Assembly (NCBI GenBank): GCA_023653785.1
Contig: JAMKCH010007089.1
Location: 62,001-126,000, forward strand
DNA from: Ophioderma brevispina
Lineage: Eukaryota; Echinodermata; Ophiuroidea; Amphilepidida; Ophiodermatidae
Direction: 5' to 3'
Length of the DNA: 64,000 nucleotides
In this document: in pieces, positions 58,060 to 64,000 of the stretch
Position numbering within the stretch: position 1 is the first letter of the stretch
How the letters are laid out: each line of letters begins with the position of its first letter
The notes under the pieces: model-generated
Database searches by the model: none
Told to the model about the DNA's origin: nothing
What the model saw: only the letters and a program-made list of their open reading frames with translations
Made by a program: the position numbers and the translations under genes

Positions 58060-58440
58060 TATTCTTCTTATCGTGTCCAAACACTGTGGTTCTCAAATAT
58101 GATCCAGCCAGAGATGGGTACAACGTCTGGCTGCTTCACTGAATTCCGCAAGGTCCTTATTTGTGCATTGTTAAAAAAAAAAAAAAAAAAAAATGTAGCT
58201 CTTGGGATTGGATGGATCTTTCCCATGCTTTAGGAGTGCCATAACATGTGCTTTCCTCCAGATCTTTGGGAACCTGTGGGAAATAAGGCAGCAATTGTAG
58301 AGCTCAAGATGCCATTCCTTTGCTACTGGGCCAAGATTTTTTAGTTGCTCAGTAGAGATGTTGTCAAGGCCTACTGCTTTTCCTGGTTGAAGTTTAGCAA
58401 TACCGGATTTCAATTCGTCCATGTTGAAATACGTTTTACA
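58060..58440 (-). pseudogene. Jockey-like element fragment with internal deletion (copy 2)
   Basis: On the minus strand MDELKSGIAKLQPGKAVGLD, NISTEQLKNLGP, ELYNCCLISHRFPKIWRKAH and KHGKDPSNPKSY give the pre-RT and RT block 0-1 sequence. This is followed directly by a homopolymer (A-run on the plus strand, 58171-58192) and then the extreme C-terminus NKDLAEFSEAARRCTHLWLD, HI and stop. The 3' UTR is ...GACACGATAAGAAGAAGAA. The whole catalytic domain is missing. The 3' end is shared with copy 1 at 13850. Confidence 0.88.
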
Positions 58441-58710
58441 AGAAATCGAACATTCTCAACAATATTGACTGAACTAATAAATGACCAAATACGTCATCAA
58501 TAATGGGAAAATCCTTGCGTTCTGTATGTGGTTTTTAGCTAATTCTAAAAATTATCAATACATAAATGTTATGGGGTAAGTACTAGGATTGCTGAAAATT
58601 CAGCTCGGTTGACCGTCTAGCTTGCGCAAAGTGCGCCATCAATCTTTCCTTTCCTGGTTGAATTCTAACGGAGCTTTCATCTGACAGGGTTTACTTGTGC
58701 TATTTACGGT
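58441..58710. other. Spacer
   Basis: No feature recognised. Confidence 0.5.
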
Positions 58711-58960
58711 AACAGGATACAGTACGTTACGGAATTATGTTCATATCAGAACCTCTGGACAAAACCAAGCAACACATTTCTTTTCAGTCGACAGGTGTTA
58801 TTACGTTGAATGTAGAGTTGTGGTTTGGGCTGCCTGGTAACACTTACTTTGTCGGCTCTGCGGACCTTACCAGATCACCAATCTTTTCTGTTATCGCGTC
58901 TATCGCATGTATATTCGTGTCACTTCATAAAAAGTTTTGGACGATTCTATTCACGCTGGG
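58711..58960 (+). repeat. Dispersed duplicate, short form
   Basis: ACAGTACGTTACGGAATT, TGTTCATATCAGAACCTCTG, TTTCAGTCGACAG, GGTTTGGGCTGCC, ACACTTACTTTGT and GGCTCTGCGGACCTTACCAG recur at 63007-63440, where a 198-bp block interrupts the match. An 83-codon ORF (58737-58988) is not conserved in the other copy. Confidence 0.85.
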
Positions 58961-58999
58961 AGGTTGTAATGTGTTTATCCAAGAATAACAATACTACTT

Positions 59000-59473
59000 G
59001 CGTGGCCTAGCGGTTAATGTGCTTGCCTCTGGCGCAAATTTACCATCAAAAATTCCCGGGTTCGAATCCCGGTGGGGTCGTGACACTTGTAGGGATTTAT
59101 TCGGGTACTATCAATTCTGGATTTGATCGGTATACCAGCTATTGATTAAATACAGAATACCGCTCTCCTCCATGGTTCACTTGGAATTGGGCAAATGGAT
59201 CATGAAAGCATCCCGTCCTTCGGAGGGGACGTTAAGCCGTCGGTCCCGTGTACAGAGAGTCACAACTGTACATGTACATCGCAGTCAGTGTCGAATAAGA
59301 GTAGGGTGTAAACCCCTGACTGTTCCCAATCCGCCCCAGCCTCAAATAGCGGGCCATGTTAGGAGCGTCCGTATCATGGATACACGCGGCCCCGGATCAG
59401 CACACTAGCTGAATAAATCCTGACACCACCATAAAGCCATTACCAATGACTTGTGGATACGAGCAAACAAACA
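59000..59473 (+). mobile_element. Full-length tRNA-derived SINE with 10-bp TSD
   Basis: The head contains an A-box-like TGGCCTAGCGG (59003-59013) and a perfect B box GGTTCGAATCC (59059-59069) within CCCGGGTTCGAATCCCGG, the internal RNA polymerase III promoter of tRNA genes. The body contains the conserved GGGGACGTTAAGCCGTCGGT core (59226-59245), followed by AGAGTAGGGTGTAAACCCCT. It ends in GAGCAAACAAACA. Exact 10-bp direct repeats AATACTACTT flank it (58990-58999 and 59474-59483). The A-to-B spacing and lack of a clean anticodon arm argue against a functional tRNA. A truncated relative is at 29480-29668. Confidence 0.93.
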
Positions 59474-59560
59474 AATACTACTTCCGTGGCGTGGATTGAG
59501 GACAACGTTTTTACTCACCTGAAGAGTGGTTGCCATTCACAACATTTATTTTATTGTTTT
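59474..59560. other. Spacer after SINE
   Basis: Target duplicate and short unique sequence only. Confidence 0.5.
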
Positions 59561-61170
59561 AATATCGAGTGATAAACCAAGATTTTAGAAAGATATTGTG
59601 TGTGTTTTTCGATTTGATAAACTTGGATTTTTAATTCAATAAACCAGGATTATCAAAATTTAGTAATGGTTATCACAACCCTGAATATCGACCGGTATCA
59701 TGTTTTTTTTTTTGATAAACATGTTGTTTTTTTCGATTTCATATACATAGGTTACCCATTCGATAAAGTAGGTTTCGCAAATTCGGTTAAAACTACTAGG
59801 TTATCTCGGTTTATCTAATATGATAATATATGTTTGTCAACATCTCAAATCACATGTTATATCGAATTTGATAGACCTAGTTTTTCGATTTGTTTATCGA
59901 ATGTGATAAACTTAGTTTTTCGATTTGATTATCCTGGTTGATCAAATCCCTGAATATCGTTTTTCGATTTGGTAAACTTGGATTTTCAATTCAATAAACC
60001 AGGATTATCAAAATTAGTAATGGTTATCACAACCCTGAATATCGACCGGTATCACTTTTATTTATTTTTTTTGGTAAACATGCTTTTTTTCGATTTCATA
60101 TACATAGGTTACTCATTCGATAAAGTAGGTTTCGCAAATTCGGTTAGCTAGGTAAATCCAATAATCCAGGTTTCTCAAAACCCATAAACTAGGTTATCTC
60201 TGTTTGATCCAATATTATATAGATTTGGTCAACATCTCGAATCACATGTATTCGAATTTGATATACCTATTTTTTCGTAATCGTCGCTGGCGGAAAACCC
60301 TCATATGTGCATTTGACTTTAAGCAAAACCTCACTGTAGTAAAAACGTTACATGACAAAACCCATAGGTACATTTTCGAGTAGACAACCAAAACCTGAAT
60401 AATTTGCCTTAATGCCTGCTGACAATAAAGGTTTCCTTTCTAAATTATTTAGGTAATTTTTACGGCCCGATTCTGAAATAAAGTGTCCATATATTTAGTA
60501 TCCATATTTGGCTGAAATTCAAGCTAGAACGCGATGAGAACCAAATGCACATATGAGGTTTTTTAGCACTGGGGCCACTTTTTACATAGGAGGTTTTGCA
60601 TTTGACTCTCTGAGTTTAACCATTTGAGTTTTTTCCCTTTTTTTCCCGCCCAGCTACTATATGTTTAATCGAATGTGATAAACTTCGTTTATCGAATTGT
60701 TGATTATCCTGGTTTATCAAATCCCTGACTATCGTTTGTCGATTTGGTAAAACCTACATTTTCAATTCGATTAGCCAAGCTTATCAAATTTGATAATCCC
60801 TGTTTATCAGAACCCAGGATATAAAATGATATCGTGGATGTTTTGATAAACATTGTTTTTTTTTAATTTGATAATCCAAGATTCTCAATCAGGATTATCA
60901 AATGTGATAAACCTGTTTTTAAACCTTCAATATCCACCAATATCATGGATTTTTTTTTATTTTTGATAAACCTATTTTTTTTTCAATAAACCAGGATTTT
61001 CAAATTTGGTAATAGTGGTTTTATCAGTACCCTGAATATCGACCGATATCACGGGTTTTTGGTATGATCAAATTCGATTAATCAAATTCGATAATAAAGG
61101 TTTATTAAATTCAATTATTTTGGTTTATCAAATTTGATAGTCTAGGTATATCAAAACGATCCTATGGTAT
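59561..61170 (+). repeat. Higher-order minisatellite, TTTATCGAATTTGATAAACC-type
   Basis: Short words (CGATTTGATAAACTTGG, ATTCAATAAACCAGGATTAT, CAAATTTGATAA and relatives) alternate with longer blocks. A block at 59610-59800 recurs at 59964-60150 (offset 354 bp) with CCCTGAATATCGACCGGTAT, ATATACATAGGTTAC.CATTC and AAAGTAGGTTTCGCAAATTC. CCCTGAATATCGACCGATAT appears again near 61031. A separate TIR element splits the array at 60294-60562. It is non-coding. Confidence 0.88.
60294..60562. mobile_element. ~270-bp TIR element inserted in the minisatellite
   Basis: AAAACCCTCATATGTGCATTTG at the left is matched by the inverted CAAATGCACATATGAGGTTTT at the right (one-base indel, otherwise perfect over 21 bp). 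The interior is unlike the surrounding repeat. No certain TSD and no ORF. Confidence 0.7.
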
Positions 61171-61617
61171 AAATATCGTGTATGTTGTGTGGATGCTGTT
61201 CCTTGGTACAAAGGTGGTCAGTATCATGCTTCAGCGAAGAATTTTGTCTCATTTCGGGGTACATTCTGGGTAAAATATCGTAGTTAACTTCAACGTTCAG
61301 CTTCCAAGCCACGTAAAATAATGTAATTATGACATCGTAGTTTGTAATGAAAAATATTTTAAAAAAATCAGCCCAAATTGATACCTACGATATTTAGATA
61401 GTTGTTCAAGTTCACATCTTCAGTGATTTTAACACGGAACAGGACAGGATTGACATAATGTGAGCTAATGAATATCAAGATCATTACAAAAAAATCAGAG
61501 TAGCAATAACAAAAGATGATTAGATTAGGTCATTTAAAGCAATAGGATATCGATTATGAGTGGTAATAAAAACATAGTAAGAAAAAATGGCAGAAAGAAG
61601 ATGGTGTGGGAGCGGAA
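61171..61617. other. Non-coding stretch
   Basis: No feature recognised; AT-rich. Confidence 0.5.
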
Positions 61618-61621
61618 TTAA

Positions 61622-62378
61622 CACTTAAGTGACCAAGGGGTTTTCATTCCCGTTTGGTGCCAAGGGGGAGGGGGTTCATAGGACCCCCCCAGAAACCACT
61701 TTCCGAGGGAATTTGTTGCACAAAATTTATACCACCATGTTAGGATCATAAGACAACCCCAATCAGCAATACAAAATAAGATTTGTAATTTTGGTGCAAA
61801 TTAGGGGCAAAACTTGTTTTTAAAACACACACAAATTGGAAAAAAGACGGAACTTGCAAATGAGCCTTGCGGCGCTTACATCAAAAATTTTGAAACTTAT
61901 TTTTATGTTGATAGCTATTCTAGAAGACCAAATTACTTTATACATGTATTTAACACAAAACCAACAGTTTTAGTAATCCTGTATTTTTACGGTGTTGCAA
62001 AATACAAGTCATTTTTCCATGAGTTTGTACATTACGGTTTGGCAACGTACAACATGATGAAAACTGTTTTGTTTTCAGCACATAAAGGGTTACTTATTTT
62101 AATGTACGACTATATTGTTTCTTTCGTGGGTTGGTGTGAACTGTATAGCAGCAAAAAATTGCTTTGGATCTCGGTTTTCTTATTCTTAATTTTAAAAATA
62201 TTCTCAAATGACTTCCGTTAGTGCCCAAGTGGGGGAGGGTCCATGGACCCTACTATTAACTCATTAAAGGCTCGGCCGATTTTAATTATTTTTGGTATGA
62301 AAAGACACGCATTAAAAGTCATACAATTACAAATTTCGGCGCAAAATCCCTAGGAAACCCCCTTGGTCACTTAAGGTG
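61622..62378 (+). mobile_element. Full-length TTAA-flanked TIR element (copy 4)
   Basis: TTAA at 61618-61621 and 62379-62382 brackets a 757-bp element. The left TIR is CACTTAAGTGACCAAGGGG; the right end is CCCCCTTGGTCACTTAAGGTG (one extra G). The first ten bases CACTTAAGTG are themselves a palindrome containing TTAA. A 135-codon ORF (61814-62221) starting MFLKHTQIGKK has no transposase features. Parts of its sequence (TTCAGCACATAAAGGGTTA, GCAAAAAATTGCTTTGG) recur inverted in copy 3, as expected for shared repeat sequence. It is non-autonomous. Confidence 0.92.
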
Positions 62379-62610
62379 TTAAGATCAAGTGACCTTTATG
62401 ATTGGACCCCACCCAGTGGGAGATAGGAACTGATTTTGAGCCAACAAGGGTGGCAGTGATATGAAATACGAGCTTTCCTCGTACATATTTGTATTTGTCG
62501 TTCACGTAAAAACTGTTTTTAATTAAGAACGTTGCCATTTTGTTCATCCACTTTAGGTTACTTTTAGGTTACTGTACGAAAGGTCATCTCTGTCATTGGG
62601 GTTTGTGCCA
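62379..62610. other. Spacer
   Basis: No feature recognised. Confidence 0.5.
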
Positions 62611-62624
62611 GACTTCCCCTCAAT

Positions 62625-62830
62625 AATGTTGCTGTGTGGTTCGCCACTCCTCCCGCACACCAGTCTTTTTGCATTCGCCAGCATCAATGCGGTACCCATT
62701 AATCACTCTGGTGGAGAGAGGCAAGCGAGGTAAAAGGTGCCTTGCCCAAGTGCACAACACCTTGTCGACAGCGGGGCTCGAACCCACAACCTTATGCTTA
62801 TGATGCCTAGCGCTGATCCACTGCACCACA
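62625..62830 (-). mobile_element. tRNA-derived SINE (second family), minus strand
   Basis: On the minus strand, A-box-like TGGTGCAGTGG (62818-62828) and B box GGTTCGAGCC (62775-62784) head a unit continuing GTGCACTTGGGCAAGGCACC, TTTTACCTCGCTTGCCTCT and GTGATTAATGGGTACC. The TTGGGCAAGGCAC phrase is typical of SINE bodies seen across marine animals (from memory). The tail and TSD are not resolved. Confidence 0.75.
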
Positions 62831-62880
62831 TGTGTCTATAATACGACATGTCCCAATAATTGTACATTGCAGACCTAAAA

Positions 62881-62964
62881 ACAAAAAACAACCCCCATAT
62901 CCAACAAAACAAAACAAAGAAACAAAAATCCGAAATAAAACAACAACAACAACAACAACAACTA
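62881..62964 (+). repeat. (AAC)n and A-rich microsatellite
   Basis: A-rich AACAAAA words lead into a clean (AAC)n tract at about 62941-62961. Confidence 0.92.
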
Positions 62965-63006
62965 ACAATACAAAATTATTAAAGTAGTGGCCGCATTTGT
63001 AGACAG

Positions 63007-63440
63007 GATCTAGTACGTTACGGAATTTTGTTCATATCAGAACCTCTGGCCAAACAAAGCAACTTTTGAACATTGTTTTTTTTCAGTCGACAGTACTTTA
63101 ACGTGGAGGTTAGGTTTGGGCTGCCCACGAACACTTACTTTGTGTAAAGAAACTGAGTGTCCCCCCATGAGAGGATGTCCTAGCTACCATTAGCAACATG
63201 CGAATAAACCGTGACCACCTGTAGACGAGGCCATTTGTGTACAGTGTTGAAACAAATGATGTATACAACAGTCAATGGAGAAACCCATATGCCAGATGGG
63301 GGTAGGACACTCAGTCACACGGAAGCTGTAATATATGACACCGGCTCTGCGGACCTTACCAGATTATCAATCTTTTCTATCCCGCGGTATATAGTATGGT
63401 CTTTTATTCGTGTCATTTTATAGAACGTTTTAGGAGGTGT
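63007..63440 (+). repeat. Dispersed duplicate, long form with 198-bp extra block
   Basis: This matches 58711-58960 on both sides of 63144-63341. In the short form, CTTACTTTGT joins directly to CGGCTCTGCGG; here 198 bp intervene. The extra block has no inverted termini and no GT-AG borders. Confidence 0.85.
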
Positions 63441-63700
63441 ATTCAAGTCCATAGAAAGTTGGAGATGGTTTATTCAGTGTCGAGAGGGGGGGGGGCGGGG
63501 GGGGGTGGTGACCGTGATCTGCGGCTCTGCGACAAGGTGATCGCCTGTCAGTTCGCACGTTGTGCATGGATATGCAGACTATATGCGTAGTCTTGAAATA
63601 AACAAGTTTTATTGAACGTTCATAGGGAACATGCTTTTTTAGGTATGGTCCATAAGGACCGAGCACTGACCACCAACGGGGGTGCCAAGACCTTGGAAAA
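63441..63700. other. Spacer with G-rich tract
   Basis: G-runs at 63486-63507 (GGGGGGGGG-C-GGGGGGGGG). No gene. Confidence 0.6.
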
Positions 63701-63704
63701 CTAA

Positions 63705-64000
63705 CACTTAAGTGACAAGGGGGGGGGGGGGGTTCTGGGACCCCCCAAATGGTTTTCGCCGCTGGCCCCGTTTACGCTTGGGATTTTGCGCCGAAATTTT
63801 TGTAATTGTTGACTTTTAAATGCACGTCTTTTCATTACCAAAATAATTAAAATTGGCCAAGCCGTTAATGGTTAAGTTAGTGGGGGCCCCATGGACCCCC
63901 CCCCCTTGGGCACTACGGAAGTCAATTTTCAGAATATTTTAAAAATAGAAAAGAAAACCAAGAACCAAAGCAATTTTTTTTTTTGATATAAGTTCCCACC
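63705..64000 (+). mobile_element. TTAA-family TIR element (copy 5, cut by window end)
   Basis: CTAACACTTAAGTGAC-AAGG followed by a 14-G run and TTCTGGGACCCCCCAAATGG matches copy 2's left end. Further in, GGATTTTGCGCCGAAATTTT and TTGGCCAAGCCGTTAATG match copies 1 and 3. CTAA in place of TTAA indicates one mutated flank base. The right half lies beyond the window. Confidence 0.85.

Noticed and set aside
58998..59083. Functional tRNA gene
   Set aside because: A and B boxes are present, but no clean acceptor or anticodon stem, and it is joined to a SINE body with TSDs.
61814..62221. 135-codon ORF as a transposase of the TTAA element
   Set aside because: No catalytic motif; parts recur in copy 3 only as shared repeat sequence with a different frame structure.
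1..64000. Prokaryotic genes, CRISPR arrays, rRNA
   Set aside because: No regularly spaced direct repeats with unique spacers, no bacterial operon structure and no rRNA-like conserved text were seen.

Overview
This window is AT-rich, intron- and repeat-dominated animal DNA rather than prokaryotic sequence. There is no operon-like run of long ORFs, no Shine-Dalgarno pattern, and nearly every ORF is under 150 codons. The interpretable content is transposable elements: decayed non-LTR reverse transcriptases (CR1/L2-like and Jockey-like), tRNA-derived SINEs, terminal-inverted-repeat (TIR) elements with recognisable target-site duplications (TSDs), and satellites or minisatellites. Together with ATGGCGGCCAT-type palindromic repeats and G/C homopolymers, this resembles marine invertebrate genomes, possibly a non-vertebrate deuterostome such as an echinoderm. 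That placement is inference. I found no complete host gene, rRNA, functional tRNA or CRISPR array.

Layout. 0-3.5 kb: a TTAA-flanked element end and a minus-strand CR1-like pseudogene. 3.9-6.5 kb: a nearly identical tandem duplication in which one copy carries a TA-flanked MITE and the other keeps the empty site. 6.8-9.7 kb: an 8-bp-TSD MITE and a block of reiterated units around an inverted-repeat-bounded core. 11-17.5 kb: two (TAC)n arrays, GGCCAT-rich satellite-like repeats, a rearranged Jockey-like pseudogene and a TIR element built of TACGGA reiterations. 18.5-19.7 kb: two TTAA-family copies, one with a nested LINE 3' tail. 21.6-22.9 kb: short tandem repeats. 22.98-29.42 kb: a nested TIR structure of about 6.4 kb. 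29.5 kb: a SINE fragment. 30.7-31.4 kb: two protein-like ORFs of unknown nature.

33-38 kb holds two broken CR1-like copies (related to the one at 0.8-2.6 kb), a pair of X-box-like palindromes and a decayed minisatellite, followed by a cluster of nuclear-receptor half-sites. 40.2-49.8 kb is bracketed by the same ~165-bp satellite in opposite orientations and contains an L2/CR1-like pseudogene and a hAT-type MITE with an intact 8-bp TSD. 50-55.5 kb is nearly featureless apart from one TIR pair and a (CT)n tract. 55.5-58.4 kb has a minus-strand non-LTR pseudogene and a second rearranged Jockey fragment. 58.7-63.4 kb has a full-length SINE with a 10-bp TSD, a higher-order GATAAAC-type minisatellite, a complete TTAA element and another SINE. 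The window ends inside a further TTAA element.

Nothing here forms a working pathway. The most informative signals are the junctions: empty/filled site pairs, preserved TSDs, a 50-bp piece of reverse transcriptase coding sequence in the wrong place inside a second Jockey copy, and long A/T homopolymers sitting at rearrangement junctions, which could be biological or assembly artefacts. All calls come from reading the sequence by eye; no database search was possible.
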